Positions 25,301 to 40,300 of a stretch of DNA of 64,000 bases are shown here, piece after piece; the stretch's first letter is position 1, and every line of letters starts with the position of its first letter. Both the position numbers and the translations under genes were made by a program. A model generated the notes under the pieces. The model was not told the DNA's origin and did not search any database. It worked only from the letters and a program-made list of their open reading frames with translations. Source of the stretch: Dromaius novaehollandiae (Eukaryota; Chordata; Aves; Casuariiformes; Dromaiidae); assembly GCF_036370855.1 (NCBI RefSeq), contig NC_088105.1, positions 7,879,619 to 7,943,618 of the forward strand, read 5' to 3'.

Positions 25301-28300
25301 ACTGTGCGGCTGACAAGGTTACACGTAGACAAACTATGTAGGTTACGTACCTGTTCATAGCCTGAATCTTTAGTCCTTCCTCAATGCTGTGACTTAAAGC
25401 TTGCTGGTTATTGTGTTTGCTGATTCTTGCTAGCACTCTCTCCTGATGAGCTTCATATTCATCGCGGCTTGGGTAAATTTTACTGATGAGAGCATCAAAA
25501 TTGGGATCTGGTCTCAGTGATCTTTTTGAAACTAGCTTTTTACGACATGTGGGACATTCTTTGTTGCTAAATGTGAATAAGAAGAGAGAAAACACATACT
25601 AACTCTCTAGCTATAACCAAAGTCTGCCCTAATGCTACGATTCTTAGACAAAGCACTCACCATGAGTTGATACCACAGTAAATCTAGAATGGGGCTTCTA
25701 TGTTTTGGCAGATCAGGTAGTTCAAGATATTTAAACAAAGCATCCAAACACTTTTCTCTCTGCTTCAATTTTTTTAAGTATGCTTAAAGAAACTATATTT
25801 AGACTGAAGAGTTCAAAAGTCCTACTTTACAAGCTGGTTCTTTCCCTAAGCTCTAGCTGGATTTGCACCTAGAAAAGACACACTTTTAAAGCAAATAATA
25901 GTATTGAAGGCATAGTTTTTTGTAGCACTCAGAACAAAACAAAAATTAAGGAACCTATTACATAGTTCAAGCACCAGTTGATTCTCATTTAACTACCATG
26001 TCAGGTTTACACGGTTTTTTTCCCCAGCAAGGAAGAGGTCTCAGTAACTGAAACCTCATTAGGGGCTTTATTCTTGATGGTTTTCTCATATCCCTCCAGT
26101 GACAGGAATATTACTGCCAATCACTGGGCACAGCAAATTACACATGACCTCTGAGCACAGGTAATTGCCATCATCAGAAATAGATGCTTACATCGCTGAC
26201 TTAATTGCTGTCAGTTACCTCATAATTCTACTGTGTTCAAGAAAATACACTCTTGCAATTGAAGAATACAAGAAAAATGATTTGTACTTTAGCATAAGTT
26301 ATATGAGTAGTTAAGCTATGAAGTAGGACTACTGCTGAAAGGTCACACTTAATCACTGAGCAGAACTTACCTGGGCATAGTAAATTAACACACACATTCT
26401 TGTAAGAGGGAAAGGAAAAATGAGGGAAATCAAAAATATTACTTTTAAAAATGAGTCTCTTTTGCTTTTACTGGACCTAATTAAAAAAAAAAAGAAACAA
26501 CAACAATGACCACCACACACAAAAAAGGTTTTTCAACTCCTTGTAAGAAACAAAGTTATGGGTAATTTTCCACACAAGGAAAAGGCCAGGTCCGGCCTGC
26601 CATGGGTGGCTGAACACAAAAGAATGAGACATGCTAGGTGTGCTATGCGTGCAAAAGCTTGCAGTGCACAGGTGCTTAACTGTTACACATCAACACCCAG
26701 GGCTTAAAGGATTTCCTTGATCACTTTTAGATCTAAAGGGAAATCCCTTTCCTCTGCCATAATATTTACATACCCACTCCTGAGGGCTGTAATGATACAG
26801 TCAGCGCAGAAACGATGCAAACATTCTTTTGTCGTCATAGTGTTTTTTAACATATCCAAGCAAATGGGACACATCAGCTCGCTGTGCAAGCTCCTGGGCG
26901 ACACCACTATTTCCAAGCCATCAGTTATTGCTTCCTAGTGTAAAAATCAAGGAAAAGTCCTTTCATGAAACTTCGCAGTTTTCTGACTGAGACTGCACTT
27001 TTTACTACTCTTTTAAAAAGAAACACAGTAAAAAGATAAAACAAGACACACGCACAGCCACTTCAAGCACATACATATATTTTTCAAAAGCCTATTACCT
27101 GAGGTGTTCTCTGCAATTCATATAAGCTGAGCTCCCAAGTTTTGCTTAGAGGTTGCGTGCCATTCGTCTGCACAGCTTGAGACATGGCTGGGAACAAAAA
27201 GAGACACAAGTTACAATCTACTTCCTAATAAAACGGACAATCAAAATGGTGCATGCGTACACACGCATAAAACTCTTAACTAAACATGCTTCCTGGAAAC
27301 ACGCCGTATTGCCTTTTCTTTTTCTCCTGAAAATACAGCACTAGGGTTTTCCAATCACAAGTTTGGAGAATACTAAAAGATAAAGTAAAAGCGAGTCGTA
27401 ACGGTAAATTCAAAGAGTCCAGTTTTCCTGAGCAATCCCACTGGGCTCCAAGGGATTTGCACCTGACTTGCAGTGCCTTCGGAGGCAGAAGTCAAAAGTT
27501 TCACGTTTCAGAAACCTGAGTCATACAAGCACTATCAGGGTTTTTCTCATTTTTGAGACCAGTGATTTCAGACATGCATTCCTGGAAATGGACAGGGCTA
27601 TAAACTGAGCACAAAAGATGACTGACACACCTTGTAATCACTGTTATTGGAGAATTTACTTAAAGACAAATCTGTTTGCATTTCCCTTACGCACACCCAC
27701 ACCTGCAGAGAAACTGTACACTTTCCCATCAAATTCTGTAGCCAGCACCTGAGATGACGCAAAACCACTAAACATTCATTGCAGTCATGCCAAAGGAAGC
27801 CAAGCAAAATGCAGAAGAAAGTCAGGTTTTTGAATAGAAAATATTTTCATGCTGGGGGAGAAGAAGAAATCCTCCCCACGTCTCCAAAAACACCTTCCTT
27901 AAAACAAGAAAAAAATTGTCCTAGATTCTGCTGTACATTTATAAACAATGTAACCACATAAGAAGCAAGATTGTAGCTGCAGACACTCTTACTAGGTGGA
28001 AAAAGCAGAAGTGCTTTCATCCCTCTCTTTTATCACTTCTTTTAAACCTAGATTTGTATTTCCAGACCTTTCCAACAGGCAGCCAAATGCAAATTCTATT
28101 TGCATCTATCAAGTACATTATAATCTAGTTTTAAATTCATCAAGTTCCAGATGAAAAGGGTCAACCTCTCTGGAGAGCAGGATTACTTTCTAAGCTTTAA
28201 TTAATTGTTGAGGGAGAAGAGAGAGAAGCGGCGCAGCAAAGATTATTATGGCTATTCTTCTCTAGGCACAGAAGTTAAGAGTTTTCCCACCAAAAAAAAA

Positions 28301-31300
28301 AAAATAATTAGGAGATGACAGACATATGCTGTCAACTCCAATTTTTATATTATAAATATTGTGCCCTAAAAATGCAGTTTGCTTGTTACAAGAGACATGC
28401 CCCTCTGTATGGATAAGAAGAATAAGACATCCGGCTGGTACTTTAATTCACCATTAAAATTGACAAGCCACCACTACCCAGGGCTGCGTTTGGCCAAGCG
28501 CTGGACCGTGCCGTGGCCCGCACAAGCGACGACTTGCCTCAACTCGCATGCTTGCACTTGCTAACACAGAACAGCAGCTGTTTCGGTGCCAGACTGTCGG
28601 CAAATCTATCCGTCTGGCAAACAGCACGTTAACATTACTGCTTATACTGCGGTCTTGCCTACAAGCCCGAGGCTATGCTGCAGAAGATGCTGTACGAGTG
28701 TTGTAATAAATAACTGATCTGCTTTATTCTAAATTTATTGTCATCTGAGACGCAGCATGCTCAGTTCTCACCCAAAGGTCTGCAGGGATAGCACTTCAGC
28801 GTTTTAAGAGCAAAGAAGTTGGCCTTACGGCCAACCCACGTATCTCTCCAAAGCTAGAGGGATCTGCATAGTCCACTTGCCACTAGCAAAGAGGATTTCC
28901 TTTCAAAAGGCCAAGTCTCCTCAGCAACTGGTGTGTACAAAGCCCGAATCAAAGGAGCAGTGGAAACCTAGTCATTTCAAACATCAAAAGCAAAACCCAC
29001 TTCACGCTGCACAGAGCTTTTCACCTCCTTAATGATGAACAGATGAGCCTCCATAGCTTTGTTTCTGTTCCCCTATATTTTAGGATCTGTTTCCAGCTCT
29101 GTATTGCGCCTGACAAATGCATCTGAATGAGTTTTGACTGCTTTTCCTTATGACATCCTTGGACATCAAGTTGAATCCACGTTTCTTCTCCCTACCAAAG
29201 TCTAATACAGCAACATCAGCAGCACACACCGGTACCAAACATCCAACTCCACCAAAACTGCCCTGACCATTTAACAGTCACCAAGTCTCAACTACAAGTC
29301 TCAAATCATGATCAGTAAGGCACCTTTTTAGATATTCTCTGTGAATAATTCTCTGCACCCGCTTTGGGGATGGAGGTAGGACACAAACCTCCATGATTAA
29401 CTGACTCACATCCATCATTACGGCCAAGCTGAAGGAGACTGTATTGCCTCCTTGCTCTTAGGTTCAACAGCACATAATTAGGCAACTATGCTGACATCCG
29501 TTTTAAACGAAGCAAGGACGCTCTATCAGTAGTCATTTGAACCTGCATCCCAAACTGCACTGCCCGTTTCATTTTTGGCTGTCACATAATCTGCTTGTTT
29601 CCAGCAGGAAAAATAATAATAATAGTGATCAAGGCATGACTGCCCTGGACTCCACCATTCTCTTAATTCTTGTGCTGCTTGTGGAGTTGAATTGCTGCAG
29701 ACAGATCATCCCTAGCTCTCCTTGCCTGGCATGAAGGTAAATCAGAGAAAATGACAATTTTTCTAGCTGTTCTGACAGTGTCAAGATTTTCACAGCCTTC
29801 AACAGTAGTACAGAGATTACACTTTAGTTCAGTTTTAAGACAGTCCACCGTGACCAGATTTGAAGCAGGCTTTCCTTAAAAGAAGTCCAGAATGGTGCAG
29901 GCCAGACCAACTCATCCTTTTTAAAGCTACAAAATTAGGAAAAGTCTTTCATGAGCCTAGAAGGAAAGATTTTGTTGTTGTTGACAGCTTTGTTTAGTGT
30001 GAAAAATATAAAGTGACAAGTTCCTAGACAGACAGAATGACAGACATCTTTTATTAACTACTACTGGCAAAGGGAGAGGAAAAACAAACAAAAATCCACA
30101 ATAAATGGAAAACTCAACCCCCTTTACTCTTCAATCTGGAAATTTAATTTGCTGAAATGTCCAAATTCTGAGGATCGTTTGGAAATGAAACATGCATAAG
30201 CCTCTAGCAGGCACAATAACCAGTGCTATTTGGAAGCTTTACTATCAGTTTGCATCCCTTTAGGCATTTTTTTTAAAATATGTCTTAAATAAAAATGTCC
30301 TCATGCTCATTTTTCCAACCAAAAATATTAAGCAGATTTAGTCATAAAAGTATCTTACTTAAGTCTTCAGATCTTTTCCACTTTGTAAATGCAGAAGACA
30401 GGATGCTTTCTTCAAAGGTCACACACGTACTGGCCTTGGGAATAACGTTAAGACAGAGGTACTCTGTGAGCCTCTTCTCATCATGAGATTTTTGAGAAAT
30501 CTTCTAACGCACCATTTACCATTACACCTTTTATCATTTTTCACCTTTATCACTTTCCTATACTCGCTGGATATAAAAGGAAAGCAACCGGTCCCATGAG
30601 AGTAAGGAACCCTTTTAGATTATGGTTTTAAAAGCAAAAGAGCATGTAGTCTCATGAAAAATTTGAACTGGAGGTCATACGAAGGGGGAAAGTCATATTT
30701 TTGCGGGCAGATCAAACATCTTCCTTTCACAACCACTGACAAGTACCACTAGTATGATTTATGCTACAGCCAGAGGGGCACCAATGTCTGTCATTAAAAA
30801 TATGCTATTGCAAGGACACCTGCAACCCTTCAGACTGCCTCAGACTTCCAGCTCAGGACAAGTCTTTAGCATAGACTTTGTAATTAGAGAGTACGCACAA
30901 CTGTCATTATCAAAGACAGAGCTCACCGAAATAGCCAAAAGAAAGGATTACAAACCTGAGAACAAGAAATGCTCTGAATCGGTTTGATTTCTTGTCACTC
31001 CCTTGTTCCCAACAGCAGTTAGGTTGCCCCTTTCCATGGGTCTTCCCAATATTCCACACTAATAGACAAGATGGGATAATCTTTATAGGTTTAAAAAAAA
31101 GAACATTTTCTGATCTGTTGACTCTGTACCTTCCCCAAGCAACTTCCACAAAATAGACACATCACAAAAACATACCCGTTTTAAAACAGTGAAAAAAAAA
31201 TGGAAACGAGTTAACTTCCACAAAAATACTCTATTTAGCCATTTGTCTGGTCACTTCTGTGGCAGACAGGACTTTTGCCTTAAACATTTCTTGGTACTTA

Positions 31301-34300
31301 AGGTGCAAGCAAACCATAACCCCGAACCAGCCATCTGTTCCCGGCAGAAACAGGACTGAGCTGCTGCGACCCCCGAAATGGTCTCCCTGCGACCACCCGG
31401 GACACACCGAGCCTGCGCCGAACCAGGGCACGATCGGACAGAGACTTTGGGACCTGGACTGCAAATTACTGCCGCTTAGCACAACTTCTATAAAACTTGC
31501 TTAGCATGAGTAGCTAAATTTGCTGAAGCCTTAGGCCGCACTCCCTAGTTCAGAGAGAAAGGGCCCCAGAGCTGGTGCAGACTGGAAAGATAAGGGAGTT
31601 GCAAGCAGTTTGCATTCCTATGCATCACACTCCGGGAGGGAGGATGTCAAGGCTTTGAAGTGGGGCCTGCTTGGGCGCCGGGACCCTGGGAAACAAAGCC
31701 TCCCCTCACTGCTGAAACAGTGTTAATTAGGGGGGGGTCTGCATTATATCCCCTTCGTCAGGACCTTGGAAGATAACCCCTACTGTCACTGCTGGGGCAG
31801 TGCTAATTGCTGGAACAACACCTGTTTGTCAGGGCCCTGAGAGAGAAGGGCAGAACCCGAGGAATCAACACATTTGTCAGCAGAAACCGCAACAGTAAAG
31901 ATAAGGGAGAAAACCAGCCTGCCTGGGAACAGTGATGAGACCCAATAGGGAGCAGGAGACCCCAGACCCAAAAATTACTATTGGTCTGAACCATCGCGTG
32001 AGGGGTGGGAAACTTAATTTGAAAAAGCTATAATTGTCCAGGGGTTTCTTTGTTCAGGGTCCCTCTTCGGAGGCACCCAACTCGAGCTGTAACTACTGCA
32101 CGCGTGTCATTACAATTTATTTATTTAATTTGCCTTGATTTGGCTCCGAACTTTTCAGCGGGAACCTAGGGTCGGACCCTGCTCGAGTTGTAATTACTGC
32201 ACGCGCATCGCTAAAATTTACACCCAGGGTGAAGAGGACCAACAGGACGCCGCTGGATCCACGGGTGGTGATATCTCTTTCTCTTTCCCCCTTTTCTCTC
32301 TCTCTCTCTTTCTCTCTCTCCTCCCCTTTGCCTTTCCCCACCTTTTCTCCCCACTCCGATATTTGACCGGTTTTAGCATCTTAATCTCATCCTTGGGATC
32401 GCAACGAAACCCCCCCCCCCCAATATTGGATCGGGACAACTTCCTATCTTTTATGGAGAAAAACTGGAAGAGGAGGCTAGGAGACAGCTTAAGATTTTCA
32501 GAACATGAAAACTTTAATTTTTTGGCTACCCAGGATGTTTCTCAAGAGTTCTTTGCCCTGCCAGAGCATAATTTAAAAAAAAAAAAAAAAAAAGGCAAAA
32601 CAAACTTTGTTATTCTTAAACAGTTTCAGAAATAGTTTTGACTGATTTTATATAACGAAGCTTTATCTACAAGTTGAACAGCTCCCTGACTAGAGTTGGG
32701 AGATGAGTCTGGCAGCTCCAGCAAAAAGCACTGCATCACTTCATTTGAAAGAGCGGCTATTTAAGCCGGATTTCTTTGGAAAACAGGGCTTATGCAATCT
32801 TGCTCTTTGTGCTCATCCATCTGTAGACTATTTCCCCTCAAACAAATTTGAGGACAAGTGGCTGGAGTTAAAAGGCCGAACAACAAAACAGTCTTGTTCC
32901 TGAAGCTCTGGAAAACAGGCAGACAGTTGCAGGGAAAAAAAACAGTGTGAAAGACGCCATCGAAAAAGCCACGCTGATCTCACGCCTGCTCACCGAGCAG
33001 GGAATTCACGCAGAAAGTCCTTACAACGTGCTAGAAAAAACTCCAGCATAGCACTGTTCTCACTCATCACAGGCCAAACACACTTTGTAAATTCTTATAT
33101 TGAAATACACTTAATTATTTGCTCAGGTATAGTCATGAGTCACAGTACGCTGGGCATTCGGGTGTCTCATGCCTGAAACCGCCCTGTAAAAATAAAATCT
33201 AACTGGCCACAAGTGCATTTCAGACCGTTCGGCGTTGCAGTCGGACACACCTTTTTGGCTGCAAGGGAGCCAAAGGAAGAGCTTAGCAGCAGTAGCTTGT
33301 CACTGCTCCCAAATTTCCCTACTCTTACTTTTTCAGAGGTTTACCACTCTTAGATTCACCAGCGTATCATCACTTCTTAGCCCGATTTCTCAAAATGACA
33401 AGATTGGTCATCAGTCAAAATTTCAGATCAGCTTAACTCTACCTTGGGACTAACTTGGAAGCCGGCCCTGTGGATTTTCTGCCAGATGACATTGGGAGAG
33501 CCTTTGCAACCCGGCTGCATAAAAACATGCTTTGCAGCGCCTATTTTTGCCTGGATGAAGGCCAGAGAGCAACCGCCCGTGCGGTTGTGCCAGCACACCT
33601 GGAGATCAGAGAAAGGGTGGAACGGCAACGCACAGCTGGAAGGAGCAACCCACAGATCCGGGTCAGGTGTAGCCAGCACTGCGCTGGCTGCTATCGCGCT
33701 CAAAACAGCATACTGATTTCTGATACGTCCATCCAAAATACTTTTCAGGGAAAACAAAAAAAAAAAAAAGCATCAAGCCTTTAAAATAAATACACACGTA
33801 CTAGTATCAAACCCACAGAAAGCAACAAATTCTTGTTCCAAAGGTAAAAAGTTAAATATTTGGTAGGCCAACTTCAACAGCATCTTCAATCCTTGATTTT
33901 TTTTTTTTTAAAAGGACTACATTTTATTAAAAACAGGTATCATAGTTGAGCTACTCTGGAAGCTTAACAGGCTTAGAGGCTTACATTTTACTCTCTCTGA
34001 TACTGTAACTGCTATTAGTGACAACCTGTATGTTTGCACAAAGTATTCAATTCAGTTCGCTCATTCAATTAAATGCAATTCATTCCATTAAAAACATTCT
34101 GAATTTTATGTTTTTTTCTGCTCCTCATTTCTGGCTAGGAGCTCAATTTGAAAAAATAAATGTATTTCTGGAAAGACGCAGTATTTGAAGGAATTAATCT
34201 TCACTGCAGCTCATTGGAAACTCTGGCGATTTTACATTTGGTCAATGGATTTGTGCAAATACTCTTAAAAAATCAATTTTAAATAAGAATTCATGTATAA

Positions 34301-37300
34301 AAGCGTTCATTCTTTCCTGACATTTTTTCCCCTCTCAGTATCTCCAAGTCCCTGAGAGACAGTCAAATCAAGCTCTGGCCTGGAGGTCATTTTGTTCCTG
34401 GCTCTGAAACCAACGGCTCAATGATCCTGAACAAGCATGTCACTGCATTTGTCCGTGTCCCAACTTCTTTTTCTCCTTTTTATTCAGATTGTCACCACTC
34501 TTCCAATGGTCTCTCACCAGGTATATATATTGCACTCACTATAGTTATATTCTCATCTCAAAAGGGGATGAGCTCAAGAGAGTAATTCCTTACTAAAAGA
34601 GTGCTTTCACTTCTTTCAGCTATCGGTCTTTGTCCTCCCACTATCAAGTTTCAATGTCACAATGTCCCTTAATGGGAAGGTTTTCACTGCTTTGTAGTCT
34701 TTGCAAATTGAGTTCCCTATTCTGTTAGCTGTGTGGATGGGCATCTTTCCTGGATGCAATTAGTCCCGACCTACGCTGCCCACAAATTCACGCTCACGAG
34801 TTCATGTTCAAAGTCACAGCGAAACACAGCACGTCTGCAGGACAGACCACCGCCGAGGTGCAAGACTGGAGCTGGCTGTCTTGCAGACACCAAAGAAATA
34901 ACAAACGGTTTGGTATCCATCATAATCTCTTATAGTCATTAAAACCTAATTAAATATTTTAGGCACTAGAGCTGTGAACTCAAACCAAGAGCCAAACATT
35001 AAGGAACAACTACATAAGCTACCAAAAAACAAAATAAGAAAGTATTTGTCAAGGCAAAACGCATACACACAGCAACAGACTTAACTGCTAAGTGTCCAAC
35101 AGTAAAACTCATCATGTCTGTATATATGATAAATTTGTAATAGCAGATGTGCAGTGTTCCAACCAACAGCTTAGGACCATTATAGTAACCATCATACTGT
35201 GAATTTTTCATCTGTAACAGGTACTTGTTTAAAATTGAGTAATTCAGTGCTACACACAAACTATTACTTGCTTCATAACTCGTTTTGCCATTATTTTCCT
35301 TCTTTCAAATTTCTCCTCACTGTGTTCCTAGAAACGCAATTCTTCTGATAATGGCTAAAGCTACTTACTTCTGTCCTGAGCTTTCGAAGGCTGAACTAAT
35401 ACTATATGAGTACAGAGCCATAGCAAAAGGATCACTAACAAAGCATCACTTCAGAGAGGTGGTGGGATCTCCGCTCTTGCACATGTGCAAACTTCACTGG
35501 ACAAGGCCCTGCACAACCTCAACCACTACCTTTATAGCAGAGTCGAACGCATTTGTTTGAACAGCGTGGTAACAGCACCACGGGAATTGGGCCTTTAGGT
35601 GCTAGTATGTCATAAAAAATGAAAAATAAAAATCCAATGAATAAGTCTGCTTAACACTGGAGTTTCTTCTATAAATAGGCAGTTACATAATGTGTTTAAG
35701 AAAAAGAACATTTTCCTTAAATATTTTCTTAGAGCTTGTGGAATAAATCAAGGGTAAAATCCACAACTAGGTATTTTTGTCTAAAATGAAAACTTAACAC
35801 ATAAGCTCCAAAATACCATTAAAATGTTGTCTAAGAATAGTTTCTATCTCCTGCACATAGGACATTTTAATTGGCCAACGGCAAGCAGAAATGCCTTTGG
35901 TTTTGACCATCTACTAAAAGCAGCCACTTCCTTAAGATCTTAAAGTATCTGCCAGAATTTTAAATTTGCAACTTTATATAATAGAGCTGTAAAACAGTGA
36001 TGGGCTAGTACTCGACCTGCAAATTCAGGAGGATCAGAGGATCAAAAGGCACCTACAGATTACAGAAAGAACATGAACAAATGAGTAGCTTCAGCTACTA
36101 TCACAGAGTGTCTAAAAAGTACATTTGTGGGATAATTTCAGAAGAGAGACATTATCGGTTAATAAGTGGGCTTCTTTCTAAATGTTTATGATGTTTAAAA
36201 ATGAGTGGTTGTCACTTTTTTAAATACTTTTGTACCCATTAACTAGGATTCGATCATCTGCAAAGCACAATCAAAGCAAATTAACAGGCTATTCAAGACG
36301 CCAAATTAATACAAACTGTGAAGCCGAAACTTCAAATAGCAATTACATGCCCCAGAAGTCTAATCTGATAGCAAATTATGAGTGCTTACACTGTGCTTTC
36401 CACCCTTGAACACCACATCAGCCTGCCAACGAACCATCCTTGCACTCTGCTTGCAGGGCGCAGACGCTGAACGAGGAAAGGTGAGGGCGGAGGACGTAGC
36501 TTTGGGTAGGTGCTCTACGCTCCAGGAAGGAGAGGAGTTCCCCTGCCGTCGCCCACAGCCCCTAGGCCCTGCAGCAAGCCTCCACTTCTCTACCTCTCTC
36601 TAAACCTGCGGTGAGAGCCAAGATAACGTCAGCCCAGAGAGAAACCCCCAGCCACCTCCGCTGCAGAATTTACCGCTCCCCTTACGCTCTTCCCTGGCCA
36701 GCAGAAGAACGGTATAAAGACCACGGTTACTATTGCTCAAAGACTGACATTAAAACCTGTATCTCAGGGAAGGTAGTAGCCATGGGGCACTAAGTGTCCT
36801 CTCTCCCTGGTGTCCCCTTCCTCCTCCAAATCCATTTGGGGGGGGAGGGAGGGAATCTCTATTTTAATCTTAAGAAACAAAACTAGAAACTTGTGTTGAG
36901 CTAAGCAAATTAATAGCAACCGATCTGAATAAAAGTGTATGAAAACAAAGAACAACTGGAATTATGCTGAGGCCAACTATTAACATAAATAATAATAATG
37001 CTAATGCATGCAATCTGAGTGTGGTACCTGCTATAGTGCATGTTTACTGTGACGAAACAAGTTAAAACAGGTCTATTCTTTTATTGTTTTAAATCCTTCC
37101 GATTTCCATTACACTTGAAGGATAGTGTGATGCACACTGAGAAATAAATAGGCAAAACGTGATAACTGTCTTGACAACCCCATTTTAACAAGATTTGCAT
37201 CTGGTTCCTTGCCATTCTATTTTCCTACTTTATTTACAGAAGTAAATAAAGAAACTAACATTCAAAAGTTTTAACTATCTCAATGACATCCCAGCACAGC

Positions 37301-40300
37301 TGAGAAAACAGTTTATGTATAATAAAAGTAACTTTAAAATAAAACATGAATTTTGGGGTACATCCAACTCCCACTGAATGTTAGATACTGAATGGCACAA
37401 TGAAGAAGTAACATTTTATAATCAATCAATATACACAAGTGTGAGGCTCCTCACGCTCAAGGTTGTGCTAAGTCCTACATTTAAAACACAAATGTAGCCT
37501 GTTCTCTATGAAAAACAGCGTATTCCCCTTAAGTTTGTAGTATTTCATCATCAGATTTCATTTTCTAAGAACTTACAAGTATACATTTCTACAGTTTGCT
37601 TGAAAACACATGATCTTAAGACATTCCTTCAGATTCTCCCATTTGCCACTTAAAAATTGAGTCTGGATTTCTCAAAATTCGAGGCTTATTGAAACCATTT
37701 GTAAAGATTACCCTAGAAAGAGTAATATTTTTTCCTTTCATCTCATTACTTCTGGTAACAAAGTTTTTCATCCAGAAGAGATTAAGCTACAGGAAAATTA
37801 TTTTTTGATACTCGAGACTGGGAGTACATATAGATTAGAGAAGTTGCATTTATTCCCAAAACAAGCATTATAAAGCTCTACATTATTAGATGGTTAAACC
37901 GAAAAAATCCAAAGTTCAGCAGTGGATAAAGTACAGTTGGTAAAGAGAAACAACCTCATGTCTGCCCTGTAACACCATCCCCCAGGAGAAAGACAAAACC
38001 AAAAGCTGTACAGTCCACTTCAGACTCAAAAATGCCCCCAAAAGCCAATAAAACTGAAGAATCCCAAGGCACCAGAGCAGTTTAACAATATTGACGGTAA
38101 GTAACATTACAGAAAAGAAGTTTTACCAGTATGATCATCCCTCTTAATCACACGAGTTCTGAATTCTTAGTTTTTCTGATAACGAGTCCAAAACCCCAGT
38201 CTTCCCACAACCTACCCCATAAGCTTGAAAAGCATTTCTCTTCAACACAAAAAAATCCCTCCTTGCAAACCCACTACCACCACCTGCTACTATCGTTATG
38301 AAACCTGCCGTAGGCTGGCCTCCAGATGACATCCGACAGAGGGGGAAAGAAAATACTGGTATTTCTGGAAAAAAAAAAAAAAAAAAAACAGCTTGCTAGC
38401 ACATGGTCTTTCAGCTTCTTCAGTGCATTTATTCTCCTAAGGAAGAAAGCATTTTGCCTGGTGCCTTCAGAGCTGGACTCGTCCAGCTAATTGCCATTCA
38501 CAATTTACTGGCAGTGAAATGAATTGATCCACAGAGGGTAACGGCATTTCCAATCTGGCTGTCAAGCTGCTCACCCTGGCCCTAGGAAATATTTCTGCTT
38601 CACCACCGTGACCTCATACAAACCATCTGCTCTACACATTTACACCTACGGAATAACTCAGTGAATCTAAAGATACAGCTATTAATACCACTAAAAGTGA
38701 CCAAAAAAAGAGCGACAACCCTCTCATCTTAAATATCAAGAGCATTAAAAAAAAAAAAAAAAGTAACATTAAAATGTTTGGTCATTCTCAAGGCTGTTTT
38801 ATTATAGCCTTATGAACAGTCACGTACTTTTGGACACGACAGAAGCATGCTTTTAAATGATGTGATTTTAAGTCAATGCTTTGCTGTATATTTATAGAAG
38901 TATAAATGCTGTATGTACATGTACATTGCTCTTACACAGCTGACACTCAAATTCCTGTTTGTTCTAATGAGTTTTGTGTTCCCTGGTAAGGGAATCGTGG
39001 CCATTTCATGCTGCCTTCTGGATCACTCCATCATTTTCTGTAGCCTAAATCCTTAGTGTTACAACTTATTATTTACAGTTCTGTTTTATACCCTCCTAAA
39101 TAGCTCCTGAGCTCCAAAAGCTGCAGTACATAAAATTACCACACCATTTACAGAGAACTCTCTCTATATTACATTAGTCGCCTCCAGATAGTCCAGAATT
39201 GACAGAGACACCAATTTTCCTCTAGCTACCATACCTACAAATACTCAAATTCATCACATTTCAAAACCAGGCTATTTCTAAATTTAAAAAACTTAGGTCT
39301 TTTTTTATCTTGGAGAGGTTAAGTAAAAAGCTTTCCAGTTTTTGGTACAAAAACATTGCCTGCTGTTCTAACACAACAGGTAGTAGGATTATTTAATCAC
39401 TAAAGCCAAAACAAACTGGTAGCCTTTACACACAATCTACATCACGCCTAAAGCGAATGCTGAAATATCGTATCACATTAAAGCCTTATCAGGAGTGAAA
39501 AGAAAACTGTTACAGGAACAGTGCATTTTCAGTGCTGATGTGGACAATTAAAGCAAACAAGCACTTGACCTCAAAGACATCAAATACGCCAAAGACCTTT
39601 GCCAACAACTGACACGAATAGAGAAACAGCTATGAACAAAGCATAATTTGGCCCTATAAAGTAGCAGTATGAAGCAGAGCTTAGTGGGGGAGTAAGTAGA
39701 ATTGCCATTTTCTCTATTATTTGCTAAATTTTGTGCAAAGTTTGTCATATTAAGAAGCATGCTATGCTACCTTTATCATGCATAAGACTGCCCATCCAAG
39801 TCTCAAAAATGAATGGCTTAAGTTCTTAGAGATAAATTAACCTTAGGCTTCAGAACTAATTACCAGTTGTGAAGGAGAGAGGCAAAGTGAATCTTTCCCT
39901 GCCTAAAATTCATTTCAGTGCTGTATCAGATCATAACAGGAAGGATAAAAGATTAAAAACTTTTGGGAAGCACACAATGTTTTGGGAAGCAAACCTTCAG
40001 GTTCTGGAAAAGTCGAATCTGTCATAGAGACTAAATGCATACAAACAGGCATATCTTACCTTAGGATACTGTTATTCAGACTTGCTTCTTTTCCTTTTTA
40101 AATGCATCATCTAGCTTTGTCAAATAAAGAAGCGTGAGCTAAAAAGGCAAGATTATGGATAGAGTGAATCTTTGCCATAAAAGCATTTTATTGCTTTTAC
40201 ACTGAAGCAACAATAAGGGTCCATGTTTATTATATTGGTAATGAGTTTATAGTACAATGGACCTCACAGTCTGCAGTGAAAGACCACTATTACATGCAGG

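Larger units (their letters stand above)
31540..32270 (+). mobile_element. LTR-like retroelement segment in RNF2 intron 1
   Basis: A GC-richer segment with LTR-like traits. An 80-base direct repeat pair (tcactgctg...cagtg.taatt at 31706-31729 and 31786-31809) resembles U3 enhancer duplications. It is followed by a U5-like AT stretch, then TGG at 32141 that could begin a primer-binding site, and a leader with a second copy of a 39-base motif. Orientation is antisense to RNF2. No gag or pol frame is identifiable. The family is not recognised. Confidence 0.4.

Noticed and set aside
33428..33784. Opposed 109-codon open frames on both strands.
   Set aside because: They reflect a GC-rich block rather than a gene; no domain recognised.
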